This document shows positions 16,890 through 24,230 of a stretch of DNA of 40,427 bases, piece by piece. Under the pieces are notes generated by a model. It had not been told where the DNA came from. It did no database searches and saw only the letters and a program-made list of their open reading frames with translations. Position numbers and translations under genes: made by a program. Positions within the stretch are counted from its first letter, which is position 1. Each line of letters begins with the position of its first letter. This DNA comes from UMGS755 sp045132895 (GTDB lineage Bacteria > Bacillota > Clostridia > UBA1381 > UBA9506), in NCBI GenBank assembly GCA_045132895.1, contig JBGUTC010000007.1, positions 1 through 40,427 on the forward strand, read 5' to 3'.

Positions 16890-18242
16890 ATGGTAGCAAC
16901 ACAGATTGCAGCAGTGGTTATTTTCGTATCTATGTTTATTTTAATCGTACTCGATAAAATAGAACGACATTACGTCACCATTGGCTGCGGAATTTTAACC
17001 TTATTGATTGTTTTCGGTCTTTGTATGCATGATTGGCAAGCCATTCTGCACACCTTAAACCTGAAAAGTTTCTTGACCCAGGGCTTTTGGTATTCTGCGG
17101 GAGAAAGTGCAGAGGCCACCTCGGGCATCAACTGGGAAACCATCGTGTTCATTGCCGGCATGATGGTCATGGTAGAGGGCATGGCGGCATGCGGGTTCTT
17201 CCGTTGGCTTTGTATGCAGCTTGCTAAAATCGTAAATTATAAAATTATTCCGATTTTTATTACCTTTATGATTATGTCTGCCGTCCTTTCCATGTTCATT
17301 GACAGCATTACGGTTATTCTGTTCTTAGCGGCTGTCACCGTTGAACTGGCACAGCTTCTGCGATTTAATCCCATTCCAATGATTCTAGCCGAAGTTTTCT
17401 GCGCAAACTTGGGCGGTTCTGCAACTATGTGCGGTGATCCACCGAACATCATCATCGGTACTTCTCTTGGTTATTCCTTTACGGACTTTTTAACCAATAC
17501 AGGCGTAATGGCGGGGATTGCCACTATGGTGATTATTGTATATTTCTATTTCTGCTTCCGCAAGCAGTTAAAACCTAAAGCAGAAGCGACTCCGGAAAGT
17601 TTCCCCTGCCCCAAAAGTGCTATTTTAGATATGAAGCGCTTTATTTTAAGTTGCGTGATTTTTGCTTTAGCCGTTGTTCTTTTAATAACTCACGCACAAA
17701 CCGGACTAACCGTTTCTACCATCGGCGTAATCATCGCACTGATTACTTTGTTGGTTTCCGGGAAAAACAGCCTGCATCTGATCAAAAAAGTTGACTACAA
17801 AACGTTGCTCTTCTTCATTGGCTTATTTATGGTTGTTGGCGGTTTGGAGGAAACGGGTATTCTGGAAATCATTGCATCCTGGATTGGTGTCATCAGCGGC
17901 GGCAATGTATACTTAATGGTTGCAATTATTCTCTGGGTTTCTGCTATTGCCAGTGCCTTTATCGACAACATTCCTTTTGCAGCAACCATGATTCCGGTTA
18001 TCAGAAGTCTGGCTGCCACCCAAGGTATTTCGCTGGATGTTCTTGCCTGGACCCTGTCTATGGGTACAGATATCGGCGGCAGCGCAACTCCCATCGGTGC
18101 ATCTGCTAATGTTGTCGGCACCTCCGTCGCTGCTAAAGAAGGCTACCCCATTTCTTGGGGACGGTACTGTAAACCCATGGTTCCTGCTACATTTATTGTT
18201 CTGGTTATTTCCATGGCATACATTTTTCTTGCATATCTCTAA
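16890..18242 (+). CDS. ArsB/NhaD (SLC13-like) family ion permease
   Basis: A 450-residue membrane protein with about eleven helices, from the ion transporter superfamily that holds ArsB, NhaD and the P protein. The segment SATMCGDPPNIIIGTSLG near residue 177 and the second pseudo-repeat FIDNIPFAATMIPVIRSL and IGGSATPIGASANVVGTS near residues 354-415 are the two inverted-repeat hairpin motifs of the family. The ion is not certain: sodium/proton exchange, arsenite export or dicarboxylate transport are all seen in relatives. No arsR or arsA is nearby, which argues mildly against arsenite. I start at the ATG at 16890 with GTGAG before it; the longer ORF from 16737 overlaps the promoter. Confidence 0.92.
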   Translation: MVATQIAAVVIFVSMFILIVLDKIERHYVTIGCGILTLLIVFGLCMHDWQAILHTLNLKSFLTQGFWYSAGESAEATSGINWETIVFIAGMMVMVEGMAACGFFRWLCMQLAKIVNYKIIPIFITFMIMSAVLSMFIDSITVILFLAAVTVELAQLLRFNPIPMILAEVFCANLGGSATMCGDPPNIIIGTSLGYSFTDFLTNTGVMAGIATMVIIVYFYFCFRKQLKPKAEATPESFPCPKSAILDMKRFILSCVIFALAVVLLITHAQTGLTVSTIGVIIALITLLVSGKNSLHLIKKVDYKTLLFFIGLFMVVGGLEETGILEIIASWIGVISGGNVYLMVAIILWVSAIASAFIDNIPFAATMIPVIRSLAATQGISLDVLAWTLSMGTDIGGSATPIGASANVVGTSVAAKEGYPISWGRYCKPMVPATFIVLVISMAYIFLAYL

Positions 18243-18250
18243 AAAAACTC

Positions 18251-18280
18251 TGTACAAACCCTTAAATCATGTGATACAAT
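18251..18280 (+). promoter_or_regulatory. Extended -10 promoter of the cytidylate-kinase-like gene
   Basis: TGTACA (18251-18256), 18-base spacer, TACAAT (18275-18280) preceded by TGA, an extended -10. It lies about 32 bases before the ATG and right after the permease stop. Confidence 0.65.
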
Positions 18281-18311
18281 AAAAATAGACAACAAACGGG
18301 AGGTATGTACC

Positions 18312-18911
18312 ATGGAAAAACAGTTGATTATTACCGTTGGACGAGAATTTGGTAGTGGCGGTCATGTTATTGCAGAGGCATTAGCAAAACGGTTTTCCAT
18401 TCCTCTGTATGACGACAATCTTCTTCAAGTAATTGCAGAACAGAAAAACGTAGATCACGATGAACTGAAAAAATATGATGAAGTGCCAAAGAATATTTTT
18501 CTTCACAGAAGCATAAACGGTCATCGTTCTTCCCCGGAGGAGCACATTGCTGAAATGCAGTTCAGTCTGATGAAAACCATGGCTGAAAGCGGCAAGTCGT
18601 TTATTGTTGTTGGTCGTTGCGCTGAGCATGTTCTAAAGGGGCATCCCCATCTGATTTCCATCTTTGTGTTAGGTGATTATGAGTGTAAGCGAGCCAGAAT
18701 TGCTTCTCTTCATAACATTTCAAGCGAAGAAGCAGAAAAAATGATTCGTTATAAGGACAAAAAACGAAAAACATATCATAATTTCTATTGCAGCGGTAAA
18801 TGGGGCGATTCAAGAAACTATGATCTCTCCGTGAACAGTTCCCGTCTGGGAATCGACATGACTGTTGATATGCTGGAGCAATACATTAAAACAAGAATGG
18901 AAAACATGTAA
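18312..18911 (+). CDS. Cytidylate-kinase-like family protein
   Basis: A 199-residue P-loop protein of the cytidylate-kinase-like family (PF13189 type). The N-terminus shows ITVGREFGSGGHVIAEAL, the family's P-loop variant, followed by FSIPLYDDNLL; a second conserved block is FIVVGRCAEHVL near residue 100, and a KDKKRKTYHNFY stretch near residue 155 matches the arginine/lysine-rich lid. It is distinct from the classical Cmk, which carries GPxGxGKS. Nucleotide or other small-molecule phosphorylation is likely but the substrate is not established for the family. GGGAGG precedes the ATG; a single-gene unit with promoter and terminator. Confidence 0.9.
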   Translation: MEKQLIITVGREFGSGGHVIAEALAKRFSIPLYDDNLLQVIAEQKNVDHDELKKYDEVPKNIFLHRSINGHRSSPEEHIAEMQFSLMKTMAESGKSFIVVGRCAEHVLKGHPHLISIFVLGDYECKRARIASLHNISSEEAEKMIRYKDKKRKTYHNFYCSGKWGDSRNYDLSVNSSRLGIDMTVDMLEQYIKTRMENM

Positions 18912-18919
18912 GATAAAAA

Positions 18920-18960
18920 AACAAAACCTCCTGCGGCATTTTGCCGCAGGAGGTTTTGTT
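18920..18960 (+). terminator. Strong bidirectional intrinsic terminator
   Basis: A 19-bp perfect stem centred on a TTT loop at 18939-18941, with A/T-rich arms. It separates the convergent cytidylate-kinase-like gene (+) and the secreted protein gene (-). Confidence 0.93.
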
Positions 18961-18988
18961 ATATAGCGCTTAAACACAAAGAGGTTAA

Positions 18989-20077
18989 TTATTCCGTATA
19001 GCCTCTGTCATCATACAGAATAATTGCCTGCGCGTCATCGCTCCATTCAACACCGAAATCAATAGCCCGACACAAATCACGCAGTTTTACATAGTTATTG
19101 CCATTAATGTTATATGCAATAAATTCTACCGGCTGACCATCTACATACATAATCTGTCTTGAGGGCAGGGCTAACTGCGCATCTTTCTGCCAAAGCGGTA
19201 CATAAGTTGCCGGCGGAGCCCACTCGCCATTTGCATCAATGGAACCATTACATTCCCCACCGACCAATGTATAGTCTCTGTTGGTCAGAATATTGACTGC
19301 CTGCTTCTCACCATCCCAGATAACCTCAAAAGGTCTTGCACAATGGGGACGGAATGAAAGACGCAGAGCCACATCACGCAGCTTAAAGAAGTTATTGTCA
19401 TAGATATTATAGGCCTCCAGGACCATAGAACTGTTGTTCAGAATGGTATTTACCTCAGTTCCTGTTACATACAGTGGCTCATCATATTTCGGCGGTTCAA
19501 CAATAACTTCGTCATAAATCGGCTCAAACATATCCGGATATTTAAGAACATATTCTCTGGAATACAGGTAGCCGTGAACATAAGATGTTTCGTCAATGAC
19601 CTCAAGTCGCACCTCAGGACCACCGTTACAGCGAATAAAATAGGTTCCTACTGTCAATGTGTACGCCGTGCCGGCAGAAAGATTTGTCACACCATCAGAT
19701 TCCGAAGCACCTTGCACATAACCATCAGGATAGATGACGTCCCGCTGATATGCACCGGGAACATAGCAAGTAAGATCAAATTTTTCTGCATTTTGCAGCA
19801 GGGTAATCACCGTTCCATCCTGACTACAAGCAAGAGACTGATCGCCTTGCGACTCGTTCACCCTATGCAATACCACGTTCGTTGCACTGTATAAATCTAC
19901 GCCTCCAATGTTCACCGCAATTTCTTGTCCCGGCTGAAAATAACAGGTGGATACCGTTCCGGGCATCACGGTATTATCATTCAGCCGAACATAGCCAATT
20001 AACTGCTGCTCCGCAAATGATCCAACCGGTATCATCATGATGACGGCGCAGAGTAAAAAAGCAACCATTTTTTTCAT
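18989..20077 (-). CDS. Secreted protein with copper-amine-oxidase N-terminal-type domain
   Basis: A 362-residue exported protein. The signal peptide is clear: KK, a hydrophobic core (VAFLLCAVIMMIPVG) and a likely cleavage after SFA. The middle part (residues about 25-175) is beta-rich and shows no family I recognise. The C-terminal third has two copies of the YNI-x-x-NN-(F/Y)-(F/V)-KLRD motif typical of the copper amine oxidase N-terminal-like domain, a cell-wall-associated domain common in Clostridia; no oxidase catalytic part is present. I start at the ATG at 20077 because the signal peptide should begin at the protein's start. It has a near-perfect promoter, so it is probably well expressed, and shares its terminator with the convergent gene. 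Confidence 0.85.
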   Translation of the reverse strand: MKKMVAFLLCAVIMMIPVGSFAEQQLIGYVRLNDNTVMPGTVSTCYFQPGQEIAVNIGGVDLYSATNVVLHRVNESQGDQSLACSQDGTVITLLQNAEKFDLTCYVPGAYQRDVIYPDGYVQGASESDGVTNLSAGTAYTLTVGTYFIRCNGGPEVRLEVIDETSYVHGYLYSREYVLKYPDMFEPIYDEVIVEPPKYDEPLYVTGTEVNTILNNSSMVLEAYNIYDNNFFKLRDVALRLSFRPHCARPFEVIWDGEKQAVNILTNRDYTLVGGECNGSIDANGEWAPPATYVPLWQKDAQLALPSRQIMYVDGQPVEFIAYNINGNNYVKLRDLCRAIDFGVEWSDDAQAIILYDDRGYTE

Positions 20078-20108
20078 AATAAGACCCCATTTCATATTTG
20101 ATAACAAA

Positions 20109-20137
20109 ATTATACTATTCGCTCGTCAAAATGTCAA
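20109..20137 (-). promoter_or_regulatory. Consensus sigma-A promoter of the secreted protein gene
   Basis: Perfect TTGACA (20132-20137), 17-base spacer, perfect TATAAT (20109-20114) on the minus strand, about 30 bases before the ATG at 20077. Confidence 0.93.
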
Positions 20138-20200
20138 GAAGGCGCTCCACGAGACTTTCAGCACTGGCTTCTATAATCTTTTCCTATGTTCAAAATAAAA

Positions 20201-20228
20201 AAAGAGCTGTGATCACTCACAGCTCTTT
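20201..20228 (-). terminator. Intrinsic terminator of the ribosomal superoperon
   Basis: A 12-bp perfect stem (AAAGAGCTGTGA and its complement), 4-base loop, T-rich tail on the minus strand, 10 bases after the rplQ stop. It marks the end of the whole S10-spc-alpha unit. Confidence 0.93.
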
Positions 20229-20238
20229 CACTTTTTAA

Positions 20239-20583
20239 TTAGTCAACCAGTTCAATGATTGCCATTTCAGCACCGTCACCTTTTCTGGGGCCGGCTTTAA
20301 TGATTCTGGTATAACCACCGTTGCGCTCTGCATATTTGGGAGCGATTTCTTCAAACAGCTTGTATACCACGCTTTTCTTCATCAGGTAAGATAAAGCACT
20401 TCTTCTGGACGCTAAGGTATTATCCTTGCCCAGTGTAATCATTTTTTCAGCCATACATCTTGTTTCTTTAGCACGGCTAACGGTCGTTTCGATCTTGCCG
20501 TTTTCCAACAGAGATGTTACAAGGTTTCTGAGCATAGCATTTCTCTGGTCGGTAGGACGACCAAGTTTTCTTGTACCCGGCAT
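20239..20583 (-). CDS. rplQ: 50S ribosomal protein L17
   Basis: 114 residues, the short form usual in Bacillota. The start (MPGTRKLGRPTDQRNAMLRN) and the GPRKGDGAEMAIIELV ending are L17 signatures. It is the last gene of the superoperon, 82 bases after rpoA with a hairpin in the gap, and ends at a strong terminator. GGAGGG precedes the ATG. Confidence 0.99.
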   Translation of the reverse strand: MPGTRKLGRPTDQRNAMLRNLVTSLLENGKIETTVSRAKETRCMAEKMITLGKDNTLASRRSALSYLMKKSVVYKLFEEIAPKYAERNGGYTRIIKAGPRKGDGAEMAIIELVD

Positions 20584-20613
20584 CTGTTTACCCTCCTTTT
20601 AATCGGTTTGTCC

Positions 20614-20656
20614 GGTGAGCCTGACAGCAAGCGCTGCATAGAGGATGAGGCTCGCC
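20614..20656 (-). other. Hairpin in the rpoA-rplQ gap
   Basis: A 9-bp outer stem (20614-20622 with 20648-20656, one G-U pair) encloses a second small stem (CAGC with GCTG). No T-run follows, so it is not a simple terminator; it could stabilise the rpoA mRNA 3' end or set the ratio of RpoA to L17. Confidence 0.6.
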
Positions 20657-20665
20657 GATTCGTTA

Positions 20666-21616
20666 TTAGTCTTCTTTTTTTGCAAAGGTCTGACCTAAAC
20701 CATGAAGCTTTTCAATAACTTCTTCCAAGGACTTGCGGCCCAGGTTTCTAACCTTAACCATGTCTTCCTCAGTACGTTTTGTCAGATCTTCTACCGTATT
20801 GATACCGGCACGCTTTAAGCAGTTATAGGAACGAACGGAAAGATCCAGTTCTTCAATTGTCATTTCCAGAACTTTTTCCTTCTTACCCACTTCCTTCTCG
20901 ATCATAATTTCAGCATTCTTAGCTTCCTCAGAGAGGTCAATAAACTGCATTAAATGCTCATTAATGATCTTAGCAGCCAGACTGACTGCTTCGTCAGGAC
21001 GAATAGAACCGTCGGTCCATACTTCAAGCGTGAGCTTATCATAATCGGTGATTTGTCCAACACGGGTGTTTTCTACGAAATAGTTCACCCGGTGAACCGG
21101 TGTATAAATTGAGTCAACAGGGATTACGCCAATAATATTCTGGTTCAGCTGCTTATTACGTTCAGCAGACACATAACCTCTGCCTTTGCAGAAGGTTATT
21201 TCCATGTATAACTTCGCATCCTTGTTCAGCGTTGCGATGTGCAGGTCGGGATTGAAAATCTCGATATCGGAATCCAGCTTAATATCGCCGGCCTTAATCT
21301 CGCCTTCGCCTTCCATTTCAATGTATACAACCTTCGGAGTATCGCAATGGAGCTTAACAGCAATTTGCTTGATGTTGAGGATGATTTCTGTTACATCCTC
21401 TTTAACACCCGGAATTGTGGAAAACTCGTGAAGCACGCCATCGATTTTCACACTTGTGGCTGCAGCACCGGGAAGTGAGGACAGGAGCATTCTTCTCAGC
21501 GAGTTACCGAGCGTTGTGCCATAGCCTCTTTCCAGCGGTTCTGCAACAAACTTTCCATATTTTCCGTCAGGAGCAAGCTCCAAACACTCAACATTTGGTT
21601 TTTCAATTTCCAACAT
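20666..21616 (-). CDS. rpoA: DNA-directed RNA polymerase subunit alpha
   Basis: 316 residues. The N-terminal domain that dimerises and holds beta and beta' is present (EPLERGYGTTLGNSLRRMLLSSLPGAA), and the C-terminal domain (residues about 255-316, LSVRSYNCLKRAGINTVEDL then VRNLGRKSLEEV) keeps the helix-hairpin-helix that touches promoter UP elements. Full length. It stands between rpsD and rplQ as usual, but the 196-base gap to rpsD is unusually long and carries a terminator-like hairpin. Confidence 0.99.
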   Translation of the reverse strand: MLEIEKPNVECLELAPDGKYGKFVAEPLERGYGTTLGNSLRRMLLSSLPGAAATSVKIDGVLHEFSTIPGVKEDVTEIILNIKQIAVKLHCDTPKVVYIEMEGEGEIKAGDIKLDSDIEIFNPDLHIATLNKDAKLYMEITFCKGRGYVSAERNKQLNQNIIGVIPVDSIYTPVHRVNYFVENTRVGQITDYDKLTLEVWTDGSIRPDEAVSLAAKIINEHLMQFIDLSEEAKNAEIMIEKEVGKKEKVLEMTIEELDLSVRSYNCLKRAGINTVEDLTKRTEEDMVKVRNLGRKSLEEVIEKLHGLGQTFAKKED

Positions 21617-21671
21617 AGACTAAACCCTCCCTCTTTTTTATTGTACGAAAGAAGCAAAGCCTCCTTCATCA

Positions 21672-21721
21672 ACAAAAAAGTGTTCTCTGGCATGTTCATG
21701 CCCAATCGCATGGAACACTTT
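21672..21721 (-). terminator. Terminator-like hairpin inside the operon between rpsD and rpoA
   Basis: AAAGTGTTC (21677-21685) pairs with GAACACTTT (21713-21721), and an inner perfect stem GGCATG-CATGCC (21689-21702) extends it. On the minus strand it is followed by TTTTTT. It looks like an intrinsic terminator, yet rpoA and rplQ lie beyond it. Confidence 0.65.
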
Positions 21722-21812
21722 CTTAGGTTTGGTTTGCACTAAGTGCACAAATCTTATTTGCGAGGGTATATAAGCCTTAAATAAGGCCCAAAACGCAATG
21801 ATAAGATCAACC

Positions 21813-22442
21813 TTAGTTCTTAGAGTACAACTCAACGATTAAGTGTTCAGCAAGTTCAAGATCGATATCTTCGCGCTGTGCCGGTGTTAAAACTTTACCG
21901 GACAGAGTGTTGCGATCCAGATCCAGCCACTTGGGAACAACTCTGGATTCAGTCTTCTCTAAAACATCCTTAATCTTTTCGCTGCCTCTGCTCTTTTCGC
22001 AAATAGCGATAACATCGCCGGGGCTTACGAGGTAGGACGGAATGTTGACCTTCTTGCCGTTTACGGTGAAGTGACCATGTGTTACCAGCTGTCTTGCTTC
22101 CGGTCTGGAAGTACCAAAACCTAAACGGTAAACAACATTGTCAAGTCTGCTTTCCAGAACGGAGAGCAGGTTTTCACCTGTGATGCCCTTCATTTTGTTG
22201 GCCATCTCAAAGTATTTTCTAAACTGTGATTCCAAAACGCCATAATATCTTCTGGCTTTCTGTTTCTCTCTCAGCTGCACGCCGTATTCCGACATCTTCT
22301 TGCGGCTCTGGCCATGCATACCGGGAGCATATTTTCTTCTTTCAAGACCACATTTATCAGTGTAGCAACGTTCGCCCTTTAAGAAAAGCTTCTGACCTTC
22401 TCTACGGCAAAGTCTGCACACTGCACCTGTATAACGTGCCAT
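21813..22442 (-). CDS. rpsD: 30S ribosomal protein S4 (zinc-binding form)
   Basis: 209 residues. S4 binds 16S rRNA early in assembly and in many bacteria represses its own mRNA. The N-terminus has CRLCRREG and a later CYTDKCG pair, the four cysteines of the zinc (C+) form, and an S4 RNA-binding domain follows (LESRLDNVVYRLGF, ARQLVTHGHFTVNG). The ATG at 22442 is chosen over an in-frame start at 22463 because MARYTGAVC is the conserved N-terminus and GAGGAGG is well placed. Confidence 0.99.
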   Translation of the reverse strand: MARYTGAVCRLCRREGQKLFLKGERCYTDKCGLERRKYAPGMHGQSRKKMSEYGVQLREKQKARRYYGVLESQFRKYFEMANKMKGITGENLLSVLESRLDNVVYRLGFGTSRPEARQLVTHGHFTVNGKKVNIPSYLVSPGDVIAICEKSRGSEKIKDVLEKTESRVVPKWLDLDRNTLSGKVLTPAQREDIDLELAEHLIVELYSKN

Positions 22443-22471
22443 TTCGGAACTACACCTCCTCAATTATTTGC

Positions 22472-22489
22472 GTTTGCTAATAAGCAAAC
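22472..22489 (-). other. Hairpin upstream of rpsD
   Basis: GTTTGC and GCAAAC form a 6-bp perfect stem with a 6-base loop, about 10 bases before the rpsD ribosome binding site. It could take part in translational control of rpsD. Confidence 0.5.
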
Positions 22490-22501
22490 TGTGAATATAA
22501 A

Positions 22502-22894
22502 TCAAACTCTTCTTCTTTTCGGCGGTCTGCAACCGTTGTGAGGAATCGGGGTAACATCTTTAATCATGCTAACCTCAAGACCTGCTGCCTGCAGTGCACG
22601 AATTGCAGCTTCTCTACCGGAACCAGGACCCTTAACGTAAACTTCAACAGTCTTCAGGCCATGTTCCATAGCAGCTTTTGCTGCAGTTTCTGCTGCCATC
22701 TGTGCAGCGAACGGTGTGCTCTTTCTGGAGCCACGGAAGCCCAGTCCGCCGGAGGACGCCCAGCTAATTGCGTTGCCGGCAACGTCTGTAATTGTAACAA
22801 TCGTGTTATTAAAGCTGGAACGGATATGAACCGCGCCGCGCTCAATATTTTTCTTAACTTTTCTGCGAGTTGTTCTTCTTGCTACTTTTGCCAT
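22502..22894 (-). CDS. rpsK: 30S ribosomal protein S11
   Basis: 130 residues, typical length. The glycine-rich core (ASSGGLGFRGSRKSTPFAAQ), KGPGSGREAAIRAL and the ending DVTPIPHNGCRPPKRRRV are S11 signatures; the protein lies on the 30S platform near the mRNA exit. The ATG at 22894 has AAAGGAGGAG; a longer frame to 22921 includes the ribosome site itself and is rejected. Confidence 0.99.
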   Translation of the reverse strand: MAKVARRTTRRKVKKNIERGAVHIRSSFNNTIVTITDVAGNAISWASSGGLGFRGSRKSTPFAAQMAAETAAKAAMEHGLKTVEVYVKGPGSGREAAIRALQAAGLEVSMIKDVTPIPHNGCRPPKRRRV

Positions 22895-22925
22895 TTTTGC
22901 TCCTCCTTTCGCAAAGCTCATAATC

Positions 22926-23017
22926 TGTCCGACATATCGGACAATGTATTTAGAAAGGTTTTAACAACGGAAGATACATCACTGTATCATTCACACTGCT
23001 ACCGGGAAACATCCCGG
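22926..23017 (-). other. Two hairpins in the rpsM-rpsK gap
   Basis: In the 136-base gap, CCGGGA (23002-23007) pairs with TCCCGG (23012-23017), and TGTCCGA (22926-22932) pairs with TCGGACA (22937-22943). Neither has a T-run. The second lies about 20 bases before the rpsK ribosome site. Confidence 0.6.
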
Positions 23018-23030
23018 ACACAATCCGTGA

Positions 23031-23399
23031 TTATTTCTTCTTATTCGCAATGGTCTTAGCCGGACCTTTTCTGGTTCTGGCATTGGTCTTTGTTCTCTGA
23101 CCGCGAACCGGTAAACCTTTTCTGTGACGAATGCCTCTGTAGCAGCCGATTTCCATCAGACGCTTAATATCGAGCGCATTATTACGTCTTAAGTCACCTT
23201 CTACCGTATATTCGTTGTCAATGATATCTCTCAGTTTGGAAACTTCGTCCTCTGTGAGATCCTTAACACGAGTATCGGGGTTGATACCTGTTGCTGCCAG
23301 GATTTTACGGGAGCTGGACAGACCGATACCGAAAACGTAAGTCAAGCCAATTTCAACTCTCTTTTCTCTGGGTAAGTCAACACCTGAAATTCTTGCCAT
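23031..23399 (-). CDS. rpsM: 30S ribosomal protein S13
   Basis: 122 residues. The start MARISGVDLPREKRVEIGLTY, the helix-two-turn-helix region, and the basic tail RTKTNARTRKGP that reaches toward tRNA are all present. First gene of the classical alpha operon part; it follows a 126-base structured gap after rpmJ. GGAGGTG precedes the ATG. Confidence 0.99.
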   Translation of the reverse strand: MARISGVDLPREKRVEIGLTYVFGIGLSSSRKILAATGINPDTRVKDLTEDEVSKLRDIIDNEYTVEGDLRRNNALDIKRLMEIGCYRGIRHRKGLPVRGQRTKTNARTRKGPAKTIANKKK

Positions 23400-23443
23400 T
23401 TTTACACCTCCAATACATTTCCATCGTGTATATGCCTAACCAT

Positions 23444-23515
23444 GCGGGTCACGCCCTAAGCGTGCAGCCGCCCCACATGGGTTTTAACATGTAGGTCTGC
23501 CCCCCAGAAGGGGGC
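23444..23515 (-). other. Three consecutive hairpins in the rpmJ-rpsM gap
   Basis: Three inverted repeats stand side by side: CACGC with GCGTG (23450-23464) extended by GCGG/CCGC outside (23444-23471); CCCACATG with CATGTAGG, one mismatch (23472-23495); and GCCCCC with GGGGGC (23499-23515). They lie directly before rpsM, where in Escherichia coli S4 binds the alpha-operon leader. No sequence similarity to that leader is claimed. Confidence 0.65.
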
Positions 23516-23525
23516 TAATTTGCAC

Positions 23526-23639
23526 TCAGCCCTGTTTCTGCTTGTGCTTGGGATTTTCACAAATCACCATAACCTTGCCTTTGCGCTTAATGATCTTACA
23601 TTTTTCGCAAATCGGTTTAACAGACGGTCTGACTTTCAT
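23526..23639 (-). CDS. rpmJ: 50S ribosomal protein L36 (zinc-binding form)
   Basis: 37 residues starting MKVRPSVKPICEKC and ending in a KQKQG tail. The zinc ligands C-x2-C, a later C and H (CENPKH) are all present, so this is the C+ form. AAGGAGGAATTC precedes the ATG at 23639. It follows infA in the usual order. Confidence 0.98.
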   Translation of the reverse strand: MKVRPSVKPICEKCKIIKRKGKVMVICENPKHKQKQG

Positions 23640-23653
23640 GTGAATTCCTCCTT

Positions 23654-23674
23654 AAAGACTTAGCTATAGTCTTT
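23654..23674 (-). other. Hairpin just before the rpmJ ribosome binding site
   Basis: AAAGACT and AGTCTTT form a 7-bp stem with a 7-base loop, and the rpmJ AAGGAGG follows immediately. Folding could affect ribosome access to rpmJ. Confidence 0.5.
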
Positions 23675-23703
23675 TATATTCTCTATGCGGCTTTCCACCT
23701 GAA

Positions 23704-23922
23704 TTATTTTGCTCTCCAGGTGATCCGGCCTTTCGTCAGGTCGTAGGGCGAAAGCTCTACAGTTACCTTATCGCCCGGTAAAATTCTAATAAAGTTCATT
23801 CTGAGTTTTCCGGAGATATGAGCCAAAATCTGATGACCATTCTCCAACTCTACCTGAAACATCGCATTAGGCAACGACTCAAGCACGGTGCCTTCCAGCT
23901 CTAAAACGCCTTCTTTTGCCAT
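23704..23922 (-). CDS. infA: Translation initiation factor IF-1
   Basis: 72 residues forming a single S1-like OB fold that sits in the ribosomal A site during initiation. The start MAKEGVLELEGTVLESLPNA and the RILPGDKVTVELSPYDLTKGRI core are characteristic. It is 11 bases after the KOW protein gene, with a well-placed GGAGG. Confidence 0.99.
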   Translation of the reverse strand: MAKEGVLELEGTVLESLPNAMFQVELENGHQILAHISGKLRMNFIRILPGDKVTVELSPYDLTKGRITWRAK

Positions 23923-23933
23923 AGTAAAACCTC

Positions 23934-24209
23934 CTATGCTTCGTATTCATTTAAAAACTCTGCCAAAACTCGCTTCAAATCAAGATTGGTAACTCGCATG
24001 TCGCTATTCAGTTTTTCCTGAATTTTCGATGCAACATGACCGCTTTTTAATAGATGTTTTATCTTCTTTTTCTTCGGTTTATCAACACGCCGCACGCGCC
24101 CGTCAGCGAGCATGGCATACTGCGCATCTGTAACCGCTAAAACCACAAAAGGGCTTTCTTTGTCCCTGCCTGCCTTCGAAAAGACTATATCACCGGCAAA
24201 AACGTTCAA
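23934..24209 (-). CDS. KOW-domain RNA-binding protein (L14E/L6E/L27E-like)
   Basis: A 91-residue protein whose first 35 residues (VFAGDIVFSKAGRDKESPFVVLAV) resemble the KOW fold of eukaryotic-type ribosomal proteins L14e/L6e/L27e, followed by a basic stretch (PKKKKIKHLL) and an acidic C-terminal helix. Proteins of this kind are often found between map and infA in Clostridia and relatives; the role is not established, but RNA or ribosome binding is likely. The start is a TTG at 24209 with GAGGTG before it; there is no in-frame ATG. Gaps of 21 and 11 bases show it belongs to the operon. Confidence 0.88.
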   Translation of the reverse strand: MNVFAGDIVFSKAGRDKESPFVVLAVTDAQYAMLADGRVRRVDKPKKKKIKHLLKSGHVASKIQEKLNSDMRVTNLDLKRVLAEFLNEYEA

Positions 24210-24230
24210 ACATCATCACCTCAAAAAACT

